A DNA stretch of 64,000 bases from NCBI RefSeq assembly GCF_049808615.1, contig NZ_JBNCAN010000005.1, positions 62,001-126,000 of the forward strand. The letters run 5' to 3'. Below, one piece after another: positions 53,086-61,750 of the stretch. The DNA comes from Modicisalibacter sp049808615 (GTDB lineage: Bacteria; Pseudomonadota; Gammaproteobacteria; Pseudomonadales; Halomonadaceae). Position numbers and translations under genes: made by a program. Within the stretch, counting starts at the first letter, position 1. Every line of letters starts with the position of its first letter. The notes beneath the pieces were generated by a model. That model ran no database searches. It saw only the letters and a list, made by a program, of their open reading frames with translations, and was not told the origin of the DNA.

Positions 53086-55335
53086 ATGACCATAGATGTT
53101 CATGTGGAAGAGGGCGACGTCGAACGTCTCTCTCTTCGCGAATATACCGAGAAGGCGTACCTCGACTACTCGATGTACGTGATTCTCGACCGCGCCTTGC
53201 CCCATATCGGCGACGGCATGAAGCCGGTGCAGCGACGCATCATCTACGCCATGCGCGAGCTGTCGCTGACCGCCAATGCCAAGTACAAGAAGTCGGCGCG
53301 TACCGTCGGCGACGTGCTGGGCAAGTTCCATCCGCATGGCGACAGTGCCTGCTACGAAGCCATGGTGCTGATGGCGCAGTCCTTCAGCTATCGCTATCCG
53401 CTGGTGGATGGTCAAGGCAACTGGGGCAGCCCGGACGATCCCAAGTCGTTTGCGGCGATGCGCTACACCGAGGCGCGACTGTCGAAGTTCTCCGAGGTCC
53501 TGCTGTCCGAGCTGGGTCAGGGCACCGTGGACTGGATGCTCAACTTCGATGGCACCATGAACGAGCCGGCGGTGCTGCCGGCTCGCTTGCCCCATGTGCT
53601 GCTCAATGGCGCTACCGGTATTGCGGTGGGCATGGCCACGGACATTCCGCCGCACAACGTGAGCGAAGTGGTGGAGGCGACCTGTCATCTGCTGCGTCAT
53701 CCTGAGGCCAGCGTCGGCGATCTGCTCAAGTATGTGCCGGCCCCGGACTTTCCCACCGAGGCGGAGATCATTTCCTCCCGGGAGGAACTTGCCAGGCTCT
53801 ATGCGGGGGGGCGCGGTTCGGTCAAGTTGCGGGCTCGCTACAGTCTGGAGGATGGCAATGTGATCGTCACCGCGGTGCCCTATCAGGTCAGTGGCTCCAA
53901 AGTACTGGAGCAGATCGCCGCCCAGATGCAGGCCAAGAAACTGCCTATGGTGGCGGATCTTCGCGACGAGTCGACCCATGAGAATCCCACCCGGTTGGTG
54001 ATCGAACCTCGCTCCAATCGTATCGATATCGAAGGGCTGATGGCGCATCTGTTCGCCACCACGGATCTCGAGAAGAGCGTGCGGGTCAATCTCAATATCA
54101 TTGGCCTCGATGGGCGCCCGCGAGTGATGTCGCTGCCGGACATGCTCGGCGAATGGCTGCGCTATCGGCGCGCCACGGTGCGTCGGCGCCTCGAGTATCG
54201 CCTGGGCAAGGTCGAAGATCGCCTGCATATCCTCGAGGGGTTGCTGGCAGCGTATCTCAATATCGACGAGGTGATCCGAATCATCCGCGAGGAGGACGAA
54301 CCCAAACTTGCCCTGATCGCGGCCTTCGATCTGTCCGACCGTCAGGCGGAAGCCATTCTCGAACTGCGTTTGCGCCACCTGGCCAAACTAGAGGAGATGA
54401 AGATTCGTGGCGAGCAGGACGAGCTCAAGGCCGAACGCAAGGGCCTCAAGAAGCTCCTCGGCAATGACGATGCCCTGACCGACTTGATCGAACAAGAGTT
54501 ACGTGAGGCGGGCAAGGAGCATGGCGATGCCCGGCGCTCGCCGATCGTTGAGCGCGAGGAAGCCAAGGCATTGTCCGAGGTCGAGTTGATGGGCGCCGAT
54601 CCGATTACTGTTGTGCTCTCCGAGAAGGGCTGGATTCGCAGCGCCAAGGGCCACGAGATCGATCCGGCGGGGCTCGCTTTCAAGGCCGGGGATCGTTTCC
54701 ATCTGGCGGCCCGGGGCAAGACCAATCAGCCGCTGGTGTTGCTCGACGACAGTGGCCGTGCCTATACGTTGGCGGCGCATAACCTGCCCAGCGCCCGCAG
54801 CCAGGGCGAGCCGATCACCGGTCGCGTCAATCCCGGTGCCGGGGCGCACATGGTCGGGCTGATGCTGGCGCCACCCGAGAGCCGTTACCTGCTGGCTTCG
54901 GATGGCGGCTATGGGTTCATCGTCAAGCTCGGGGATTTGACCGGCAAGAACAAGTCCGGTAAGGCGGCTTTGTCACCGCCAAAGGGTTGCAACGTACTCA
55001 CACCGCAAATACTGCCCGATGACACGGCAGCAAGAGTCGCGGTGGTCTCCAATGAAGGTCGCATGCTGCTGTTCGGACTCGATCAATTGCCCGAAATGAG
55101 CAAGGGCAAGGGGAGCAAGATGATCGATATTCCCGGTGCCCGGGCGGCACGCCGGGAGGAGTTCGTGCGTGACATGGTGATATTGCCAGAGGGCGCGTCG
55201 CTGGTGATCCACGCCGGTAAGCGCAAGCTGACCCTCAAACCCAGCGATCTTGCCTATTATGCCGGGGAGCGTGGACGGCGCGGCAGCAAACTGCCGCGTG
55301 GCTTCCAGAAAGTCGATCGACTGGCAGTGGAATAA
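53086..55335 (+). CDS. parC: DNA topoisomerase IV subunit A
   Basis: ParC is the DNA-cleaving subunit. The 749-residue protein opens with LREYTEKAYLDYSMYVILDRALP and has the quinolone-resistance region with HPHGDSACYEAMV; the catalytic Tyr follows in AAMRYTEARLS. The C-terminal beta-pinwheel (about residues 500-720) is present. The Ser after HPHGD is the sensitive-type residue. It is followed after 9 bp by serB. Confidence 0.95.
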   Translation: MTIDVHVEEGDVERLSLREYTEKAYLDYSMYVILDRALPHIGDGMKPVQRRIIYAMRELSLTANAKYKKSARTVGDVLGKFHPHGDSACYEAMVLMAQSFSYRYPLVDGQGNWGSPDDPKSFAAMRYTEARLSKFSEVLLSELGQGTVDWMLNFDGTMNEPAVLPARLPHVLLNGATGIAVGMATDIPPHNVSEVVEATCHLLRHPEASVGDLLKYVPAPDFPTEAEIISSREELARLYAGGRGSVKLRARYSLEDGNVIVTAVPYQVSGSKVLEQIAAQMQAKKLPMVADLRDESTHENPTRLVIEPRSNRIDIEGLMAHLFATTDLEKSVRVNLNIIGLDGRPRVMSLPDMLGEWLRYRRATVRRRLEYRLGKVEDRLHILEGLLAAYLNIDEVIRIIREEDEPKLALIAAFDLSDRQAEAILELRLRHLAKLEEMKIRGEQDELKAERKGLKKLLGNDDALTDLIEQELREAGKEHGDARRSPIVEREEAKALSEVELMGADPITVVLSEKGWIRSAKGHEIDPAGLAFKAGDRFHLAARGKTNQPLVLLDDSGRAYTLAAHNLPSARSQGEPITGRVNPGAGAHMVGLMLAPPESRYLLASDGGYGFIVKLGDLTGKNKSGKAALSPPKGCNVLTPQILPDDTAARVAVVSNEGRMLLFGLDQLPEMSKGKGSKMIDIPGARAARREEFVRDMVILPEGASLVIHAGKRKLTLKPSDLAYYAGERGRRGSKLPRGFQKVDRLAVE

Positions 55336-55344
55336 AAAACGGTT

Positions 55345-56307
55345 ATGACGCAAGACACGTTGATCCTGACCCTACTGGCGCCGCGCCTTTCTGCCGATAG
55401 TATCGCTGGTGTCGATGGTTTGATCGCCAACCATGGTTTGAATATCGAGCAGCGTGATTGGCTTGCCGGCCATGCGTCGTTGGGGGGGGAGATGTCGCCT
55501 CACGGCGACTGCGTTGAGTACCGCATGAGCGGCGGCGATATCGATATCGAATCGCTGCGTGAGGAGGCGCTGGCGTTGGGCGCCCTGCAGGGCATGGACA
55601 TCGCCATTCAGGAGGATTCCATCTGGCGTCGTCAGCGTCGCTTGATCTGCTTCGACATGGATTCGACCCTGATCAAGGCCGAGGTCATCGACGAACTGGC
55701 GCGTCGCCACGACGTGTTTGAGGAAGTGGCAGCGGTTACCGAGCGGGCCATGCGCGGTGAATTGGATTTCAAACAGAGCTTTCGCGAGCGCATGGCAAAA
55801 CTCAAGGGGCTCGATGAAGCAGTGCTCATCGAGATTGCCGACAATCTACCGTTGATGGAAGGGGTGGAGCGCTTGATGAAACATCTCAAGCGGCTTGGCT
55901 ATTACACCGTCATCCTGTCCGGTGGGTTTAGCTATTTTGCGCGCTATCTTCAGGCCAAACTGGGCTTCGATGAAATCCATGCCAACGCGCTGGTGATCGA
56001 GAATGGCCGGGTAACCGGAGAAGTACAGGAGCCGATTGTCGATGCCGAGCGCAAAGCCATGTTATTGGAGGATATTGCCGAGCGAGAAGGGCTGCATCTG
56101 GAGCAGACCATCGCCGTAGGAGATGGTGCCAACGATTTGAAAATGCTCGCGACTGCCGGATTGGGTATCGCCTATCGCGCCAAACCGCTAGTAAGACGTC
56201 AGGCGCGCCAGTCCATTTCGACGCTTGGATTGGACGCAGTGCTGTACTTGCTAGGGTATCGCCAGGGTGATTTGCAGGATGACGATGGTCACAGTATTGC
56301 TGAGTAA
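55345..56307 (+). CDS. serB: Phosphoserine phosphatase
   Basis: SerB removes phosphate from O-phosphoserine, the last step of serine synthesis. The 320-residue protein has an N-terminal ACT-like region (about 1-90) and the HAD phosphatase core: CFDMDSTLIKAE (nucleophile Asp), ILSGGFSYF, and VGDGANDLKML. The Shine-Dalgarno is weak. It sits directly behind parC. Confidence 0.93.
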   Translation: MTQDTLILTLLAPRLSADSIAGVDGLIANHGLNIEQRDWLAGHASLGGEMSPHGDCVEYRMSGGDIDIESLREEALALGALQGMDIAIQEDSIWRRQRRLICFDMDSTLIKAEVIDELARRHDVFEEVAAVTERAMRGELDFKQSFRERMAKLKGLDEAVLIEIADNLPLMEGVERLMKHLKRLGYYTVILSGGFSYFARYLQAKLGFDEIHANALVIENGRVTGEVQEPIVDAERKAMLLEDIAEREGLHLEQTIAVGDGANDLKMLATAGLGIAYRAKPLVRRQARQSISTLGLDAVLYLLGYRQGDLQDDDGHSIAE

Positions 56308-56375
56308 AAAACGATAATCGCGCCGAGCTGATGCCACGAATCAGGCGTGTGCAGGGTTAAGCAAAGGTGGAGCAG

Positions 56376-58058
56376 ATGAACGAAACCCCTTCCCGTATCG
56401 ACCATGCGGGTGAAATGCAAAAGCTGCTGGAGGCGATGAGCCAGCTTGGATGGGTTTCGCTGGCCTTCGAAGAGCAGATGGTGGCGCCGGCCAATATACT
56501 ACTGGCCAAAGTAATCGTCGGGGAGCAATTGTTACTCGACGTCACGGCGGCACCGGAAGTCGCCGGTGCCCTCGCTGCACAGCGTGCCTTTCATCTCACG
56601 GGGCAGGCACACGGGGCAATGGTAATGACCCCGCCGTTGATCGCCGAGCCTCTCAACGATGTGCCGGGTCGGCTACGATTTGGCTGTGACTATCCCGAGA
56701 GCCTCGACGTCTGGCATCGGCGCGAGGCCTTTCGCGCCGAGTTGGGGCCGAGCATGGCGGTTGCGGTCAATCTCGAGATTCAAGACCTGGAGACACCCTT
56801 GAGCGGTAAGCTGCTGAATCTTTCACTGGGTGGCTGCCTGGTTGAGATTTCGTTGAGTGATGCAGCGAAACTACGCACAGGGCAACCATTGCCGCGTCTT
56901 GAAGCGACCTTTCCCAGTGGACAGACCTTCGCCACACAAGGTGAGGTTCGTCACGTACATATCGACAACCAATGGAAACGTGCGCTTCTCGGCTGTAAAT
57001 TCAGTGTGCTGACCTCGAAACTCGAACGCCTGATCTGGTTTCTGGTCAAGGAGATCGAACGCGAAAGCGCGCGCAAGGACGTTTCCCAAGCAGACAGCGA
57101 TCTGAGCCCTTCATCACTCTTTCAAGCGGCATCCAGTCAGACCCAGGCACCGCCTTCGCGCCGGCCCCGGGCGGAATATTCGACCCCCATGGCGCGCCGT
57201 CTGGCCAAGATAGCCGACTATCTCAATGGGCAGATGGTCCAGCTGCAGCAAGGGGAGGCAATCGATAGCACGCTGCTCTCGAGCCACAGCGACAAGCTAT
57301 TGAGCCTGCTCGAGGAGGATCGCGAAGCCCTGCTGTTCGCCACCGTTTGTCTGCATCGCGATCCTCTGCCGGTGCAACATGGTTTGAGCGTTGCGATTCA
57401 TCTTGCGGATCTGGCCGGGTCCCGCGATATACCTCGCAAGCTGCTCAAGGCTGTTGTCGCCACGGCCATGGTGCACGATCTGGGCAAGGCGTTATTGCCT
57501 GACAGCCTTCTCGAGAGCACGGACTTCGATCAGCAGCAGCGCGAGCAGCTCGCTGCCCACGTGCCGATGATTCGTGAACGTCTGCGCAGCTGTCGCTGGA
57601 TCGAGCCTCAGGTCGTTCAGAGCATCATCGGCGAGATCAACGAGCGTCTTGACGGCAGTGGCTATCCACGGCAATTAAGGAGCGACGAACTTTCGTCCTT
57701 GAGTCGTATGGCGATGGTCGTCGACGCCATCGATGCCATGAGTCGCCCCCGTCCGGATCGCCAGACTTGGTCGATAGAAGAGATCTATCGCCACCTGCTG
57801 ATCAATGATGCGCTTTACGACAGCGTATGGGTGCAGCGCTATATTCGCCATTTCGGCCTACATCCCATTGGCGGCCTGGTACGGTTCTCGACCGGGGCCC
57901 ACGGCTGGATCCAGCGTCTGGATTCGCGCGGAATGCCGCATCAGATCGCGGTGATCAGCCCAACGCCTCAGCTGCGTACGGGCAGAGAAATCGCCTCACT
58001 AGGGTCTATCGATTCCGTGGTCAGGGCGCCGGCACCAGAGTTGTTACCTCAGCAGTAG
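56376..58058 (+). CDS. PilZ-HD-GYP cyclic-di-GMP protein with altered metal site
   Basis: The 560-residue protein has a YcgR-type N-terminal region (about 1-105), a PilZ domain with both c-di-GMP binding motifs (RREAFR at 115-120 and NLSLGG at 148-153), a linker, and an HD-GYP domain (about 300-480). The HD pair is in VHDLGKALLP (367-368) and the GYP in DGSGYP, but the usual HHE before it reads INE (421-423), so two metal ligands are lost. Hydrolysis of c-di-GMP may be weak or absent, while binding through PilZ should remain. A GTG at 56367 is an alternative start. It stands alone after serB. Confidence 0.82.
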   Translation: MNETPSRIDHAGEMQKLLEAMSQLGWVSLAFEEQMVAPANILLAKVIVGEQLLLDVTAAPEVAGALAAQRAFHLTGQAHGAMVMTPPLIAEPLNDVPGRLRFGCDYPESLDVWHRREAFRAELGPSMAVAVNLEIQDLETPLSGKLLNLSLGGCLVEISLSDAAKLRTGQPLPRLEATFPSGQTFATQGEVRHVHIDNQWKRALLGCKFSVLTSKLERLIWFLVKEIERESARKDVSQADSDLSPSSLFQAASSQTQAPPSRRPRAEYSTPMARRLAKIADYLNGQMVQLQQGEAIDSTLLSSHSDKLLSLLEEDREALLFATVCLHRDPLPVQHGLSVAIHLADLAGSRDIPRKLLKAVVATAMVHDLGKALLPDSLLESTDFDQQQREQLAAHVPMIRERLRSCRWIEPQVVQSIIGEINERLDGSGYPRQLRSDELSSLSRMAMVVDAIDAMSRPRPDRQTWSIEEIYRHLLINDALYDSVWVQRYIRHFGLHPIGGLVRFSTGAHGWIQRLDSRGMPHQIAVISPTPQLRTGREIASLGSIDSVVRAPAPELLPQQ

Positions 58059-58194
58059 GTCTAACCACTCTGCACAATAAAGGAAAAATATCTGGTAGTT
58101 AAAAAGTAATGGGAACTCCCGGAGAAGATGACGAGTCGCAGCAGAACAATAGTCGGCGTAGGGAACCGAACTGATTGTTCACCAGGAGACCGTA

Positions 58195-59259
58195 ATGATG
58201 AGTAAGCCGACGCTAGGTTCAACCCGTCAAGGGTTCATTCCGCCGTTCATCCTCGAACGGATAGCTGCCCATGATGAGGTACATCTTCAAGGATGCGCCC
58301 AACGTACTCTCGAAGTGGATCATTACTTCCGCGCCCGTCGTGCACCGGATATCGTGGCCAATATGGACATGCCGGAGGGCAGTCCTCGACCAGGACAAGC
58401 TGCACGCTATATCTACTCCGCCAACTATCAAGAGGTGCTTCCGGGTACTCTTGTGCGGGAGGAGGGGCAGGATGAGTCCGGCGACCCGACCGTCGATGAG
58501 GCTTATCGCTGGCTGGGAGTCACCTATCGCTTTTTCTGGGAAGCGTTTGAGCGTAATTCCATCGACGACCAAGGGCTGCCGCTACTAGGCACGGTGCATT
58601 ATGGTCAGGATTATGAAAACGCCTTCTGGAACGGTGCCCAGATGGTGTTCGGCGATGGTGACGGCGAGCTTTTCAATCGTTTTACTGCAGCGCTGGACGT
58701 GGTGGGCCATGAACTGGCCCATGGCGTCATCGAACGGGAAGCGGGTCTTGTGTATACCTATCAGTCTGGTGCGCTCAATGAATCGCTTGCGGATGTCTTC
58801 GGCAGTCTTACAAAGCAATATCACCTCGGCCAGACTGCCGCAGAAGCGGATTGGCTGATCGGTGCCGAGCTGTTTACCGAGCGAGTCCAGGGGCGTGCGC
58901 TGCGTTCCATGGCAGCGCCCGGCACGGCTTATGACGATCCCATCCTGGGCAAGGATCCTCAGCCTGCTCACATGGACGACTTCGTTGAGACAGAAGAGGA
59001 TAACGGGGGCGTGCATATCAATTCCGGCATCCCCAACCATGCCTTCTATCTGGCGGCGATGGCCTTGGACGGATACGCCTGGCAGACCTGTGGCTTCGTC
59101 TGGTACGACACGCTACATGATTCGCGATTGACCCAAGAGAGCGACTTCGCCACCTTCGCTAGCTTGACCGTCGATAACGCCAGTCGCCGTTTTGGGACCG
59201 AAAGCCAGGAAGCCATCGCGATACGTGACGCCTGGCAGGCCGTGGGGGTGATCGCATGA
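58195..59259 (+). CDS. M4 family metallopeptidase, protealysin-like
   Basis: This 354-residue thermolysin-family zinc protease has the zinc motif HELAH (His172, Glu173, His176) and the third ligand Glu196 in NESLADVFG, with the later catalytic His in the VHINSGIPNHAFY region. There is no signal peptide. A short propeptide of about 50 residues carries the PPFILERIA motif of protealysin precursors. Such enzymes act inside cells or leave by non-classical routes. The stop overlaps the start of an emfourin-like inhibitor gene. Confidence 0.92.
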   Translation: MMSKPTLGSTRQGFIPPFILERIAAHDEVHLQGCAQRTLEVDHYFRARRAPDIVANMDMPEGSPRPGQAARYIYSANYQEVLPGTLVREEGQDESGDPTVDEAYRWLGVTYRFFWEAFERNSIDDQGLPLLGTVHYGQDYENAFWNGAQMVFGDGDGELFNRFTAALDVVGHELAHGVIEREAGLVYTYQSGALNESLADVFGSLTKQYHLGQTAAEADWLIGAELFTERVQGRALRSMAAPGTAYDDPILGKDPQPAHMDDFVETEEDNGGVHINSGIPNHAFYLAAMALDGYAWQTCGFVWYDTLHDSRLTQESDFATFASLTVDNASRRFGTESQEAIAIRDAWQAVGVIA

Positions 59260-59633
59260 ACGACAAGTCGTCAGCTGAACAGAACAAGGCTGAATTGAGA
59301 AAGAACAGTGTCGTTGCCATTCGCCGAGAGGGCGGGGTGGCAGCCTTTCCCGGTCTGATGAAACCACGCAGAATTCTGTGTGGTGAATGCACGGACGAGC
59401 AGCGTCGTGAACTTGAAAACGTGTTGAATCTGGCGGCGCGCAGCTGCAGCGACACGCCGGCACCCGGCGCCGATCGGCGGGTGTTTCACGTCGATATCGA
59501 AGAGCCGCAACAACAGGATTCATCGGAGTTCGACACCTGCTGCGTGTGGTCGCTGAGTCTGAATGAAGACGAGACCCCGGAGGCGTTGGTCGCGCTGTGG
59601 AAAAGCGGCATGCCGGACAAGGGCGAACAGTAA
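59256..59633 (+). CDS. Emfourin-like protealysin inhibitor
   Basis: The 125-residue cytoplasmic protein is encoded in an ATGA overlap with the protease. Its pattern (VVAIRREGGVAAFPGL at the N-terminus, VFHVDIE and CCVWSLSLNEDETP later) fits the emfourin family, which inhibits protealysin-like proteases in Serratia. The expected role is to keep the protease inactive in the producing cell. It has four or five Cys that are unlikely to be paired in the cytoplasm. Confidence 0.78.
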   Translation: MNDKSSAEQNKAELRKNSVVAIRREGGVAAFPGLMKPRRILCGECTDEQRRELENVLNLAARSCSDTPAPGADRRVFHVDIEEPQQQDSSEFDTCCVWSLSLNEDETPEALVALWKSGMPDKGEQ

Positions 59634-59727
59634 TGGAATGTGAGATCGGCCATGAAAATGGGCGTAACATGGCGTTCTAGCCTAAAGTGTAAGCGTCTAT
59701 TTACCAATGCCGATTGTCGAGGTAGTC

Positions 59728-59979
59728 ATGCGTTATACCCCGGAAATGCTCGAAGAACTCAATGTCCTTTGTCTGTTCAATCTGGCCACCACCCAGGAAG
59801 GGATCAAGGTGCACTCCAATGCCGATCCCGACAAGATCGCTGCTGTCTCGCGATTGCATGAGCGTGGTCTGGTGACTCAGACCGATGGCGGCTACCTCAC
59901 CGGTCTGGGGTATGATGCGGCAACGCAGGCCCAGGACCTATTGACCATTCTGACGAGCGCGCCGGCAACCATGTCATGA
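59728..59979 (+). CDS. TIGR02647 family small protein
   Basis: The 83-residue protein has the opening MRYTPEMLEELNVL, then LFNLATTQEGIKVH and RLHERGLVTQTDGGYLT, which looks like a small winged-helix (helix-turn-helix with a beta-wing). It matches the conserved TIGR02647 family, of unknown function and suspected DNA binding. ATG 59728 has GAGG upstream and the family's usual N-terminus; ATG 59707 is possible. It is monocistronic. Confidence 0.75.
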   Translation: MRYTPEMLEELNVLCLFNLATTQEGIKVHSNADPDKIAAVSRLHERGLVTQTDGGYLTGLGYDAATQAQDLLTILTSAPATMS

Positions 59980-60007
59980 ATTGTTCGCCTGACCTGGTGC
60001 CAGGCGC

Positions 60008-61048
60008 TTATCCGTTCAAGGGCGTCTTGCTCTTCTCTCCCGGCACGTCCCGCACCAGTCGCGGCATGAGAAAGCCTGCAAGACGCTCTCGCAGGGCGTC
60101 CACCAAGATAACGGCTTCTTCATCCGGCACGTCGAAGTGTGCAGCGCCGCTGACCGGGTCGAGCACGTGCAGATAGTAGGGCAGTATGCCGGCCTCGAAT
60201 AGCCGTTCGGAAAGCGCCGCCAGAGTCTCTACGTCGTCGTTCACGCCCCGCAGCAGCACGCTCTGATTGAGCAGGGTCACGCCGATCGAGCGCAGGCGGG
60301 CGCAGGCTGCGATGACCTCATCGTCGATCTCGTTGGCATGGTTGATGTGCAGCACCATCACCTTCTGCAGTCGGGTCTTGCTCAGCCAACCAAGCAGGGC
60401 ATCATTGATCCGGTCCGGAATCACCACCGGCAGCCGGGTATGAATGCGCAGACGCTTGAGATGTGGTATTGCGTCTAGACGCTCCACCAGCCAGCCCAAG
60501 CGTCTGTCACTGGAGGCCAGCGGATCGCCGCCGGAGAGAATTGCCTCCTGAATGGAGGAATCGCTTCTTAAATAATCCAGGGCGTCATTCCATTGCGCCC
60601 GCGACGGCGAGTTCTCGGCGTAGGGAAATTGACGCCGAAAACAGTAGCGACAATTGATGGCGCAGGTGGGGCTAGCGATCAGCAGCACCCTATTGGAATA
60701 CTTGTGAATCACTCCGGGACGTTGGGTATGCTCGGCCTCTGCCAGTGGATCGCTGACGAAGCCTTGCACAGTGCCGGTTTCGACACTCAAGGGCAGCACC
60801 TGGCGCAGCAGGGGATCGTTGGGATCACCAGGGCGGATGCGTGCCAGATAGGCCTCTGGCACGCGGACCTCGAACAATTCGTGACCTGCCTCGGCCCCTG
60901 GCAACAACGCTTCGTTCAACTTCAGACGAGCAAGCAGGGCACGCGGATCGCGTAGTGCACCACTAAGTTGGGCCTGCCAACCTGGATCGGCCTTCTCCGT
61001 GGCCGTAGGAATAACGCGCTGCAAACTGGCCGGGCTTCGGGTTATCAT
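60008..61048 (-). CDS. epmB: EF-P (R)-beta-lysylation protein EpmB, lysine 2,3-aminomutase
   Basis: EpmB converts L-lysine to (R)-beta-lysine for EF-P modification. The 346-residue radical SAM protein has CAINCRYCFRRQFPYAEN with the three cluster Cys, SGGDPL, and the PLP Lys region near RVLLIASPT and HINHANE. The C-terminus GEKSKTPL matches E. coli EpmB. The start MITRSPA at 61048 leaves 72 bp to the divergent efp. The reading frame stays open much further upstream across efp, but that part is antisense and not coding. Confidence 0.93.
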   Translation of the reverse strand: MITRSPASLQRVIPTATEKADPGWQAQLSGALRDPRALLARLKLNEALLPGAEAGHELFEVRVPEAYLARIRPGDPNDPLLRQVLPLSVETGTVQGFVSDPLAEAEHTQRPGVIHKYSNRVLLIASPTCAINCRYCFRRQFPYAENSPSRAQWNDALDYLRSDSSIQEAILSGGDPLASSDRRLGWLVERLDAIPHLKRLRIHTRLPVVIPDRINDALLGWLSKTRLQKVMVLHINHANEIDDEVIAACARLRSIGVTLLNQSVLLRGVNDDVETLAALSERLFEAGILPYYLHVLDPVSGAAHFDVPDEEAVILVDALRERLAGFLMPRLVRDVPGEKSKTPLNG

Positions 61049-61120
61049 CTGTGCACCAAAATTGAGTTCATCCGCGCGGTGTGTACGAGTCTGCCGCGTT
61101 CGAATCATTAGCGAGGAAGC

Positions 61121-61687
61121 ATGGCGAACTATTCTACCAACGAATTCAAGGCCGGTCTGAAGGTGATGCTGGATGGCGACCCCTGCAACATCGTCGAGAA
61201 CGAATTCGTCAAACCGGGCAAAGGCCAGGCGTTCAATCGCGTCAAGCTGCGTAACCTGAACACCGGGCGCGTTTGGGAGCGCACCTTCAAGTCCGGTGAA
61301 TCCCTGGAAGGCGCCGATGTGCTCGATCTGGAAATGGAATATCTCTACACCGACGGCGACATGTGGTACTTCATGCGCACCGATGGTTCCTTCGAGCAGT
61401 ACCCGGTGGCGAAGAAGGCCTTGGGAGATACGGAGAAATGGCTCAAGGAGCAGGTCGCTTATACCGTTACCTTGTGGAATGACAACGTGATCAGCGTAAC
61501 CCCACCTAACTTCATCGAGCTGGAAGTCACCGAGACCGATCCAGGCCTCAAGGGCGATACCGCCCAGGGCGGCTCCAAGCCGGCCACGCTCTCCTCCGGC
61601 GCTGTGGTGAAGGTGCCGCTGTTCATCAATCAGGGTGAAGTGTTGAAGGTGGACACGCGAAGCGGCGAGTATGTCTCTCGCGCGTAA
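61121..61687 (+). CDS. efp: Translation elongation factor P
   Basis: EF-P rescues ribosomes stalled at polyproline. The 188-residue protein has three beta-barrel domains, and the modified Lys34 lies in KPGKGQAF at the tip of domain I. The context is the E. coli type, with the Lys carried by EpmA/EpmB chemistry rather than rhamnosylated Arg. GAGGAA precedes the ATG. A terminator-like hairpin follows at 61712. Confidence 0.97.
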   Translation: MANYSTNEFKAGLKVMLDGDPCNIVENEFVKPGKGQAFNRVKLRNLNTGRVWERTFKSGESLEGADVLDLEMEYLYTDGDMWYFMRTDGSFEQYPVAKKALGDTEKWLKEQVAYTVTLWNDNVISVTPPNFIELEVTETDPGLKGDTAQGGSKPATLSSGAVVKVPLFINQGEVLKVDTRSGEYVSRA

Positions 61688-61711
61688 AACCTTTCGCTTC
61701 AGGCTACACAC

Positions 61712-61739
61712 AACGCCGAGCCCAGCGCTCGGCGTTTTT
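61712..61739 (+). terminator. Rho-independent terminator after efp
   Basis: AACGCCGAGC (61712-61721) and GCTCGGCGTT (61727-61736) with a 5-nt loop, followed by a T run to 61739. It ends just 11 bp before the epmA ATG, so epmA may depend on read-through. Confidence 0.85.
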
Positions 61740-61750
61740 ATGGGCTTCCA

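Noticed and set aside
52954..54378. Minus-strand open frame (474 codons) opposite parC
   Set aside because: Antisense shadow of parC; no ribosome-binding site or family match.
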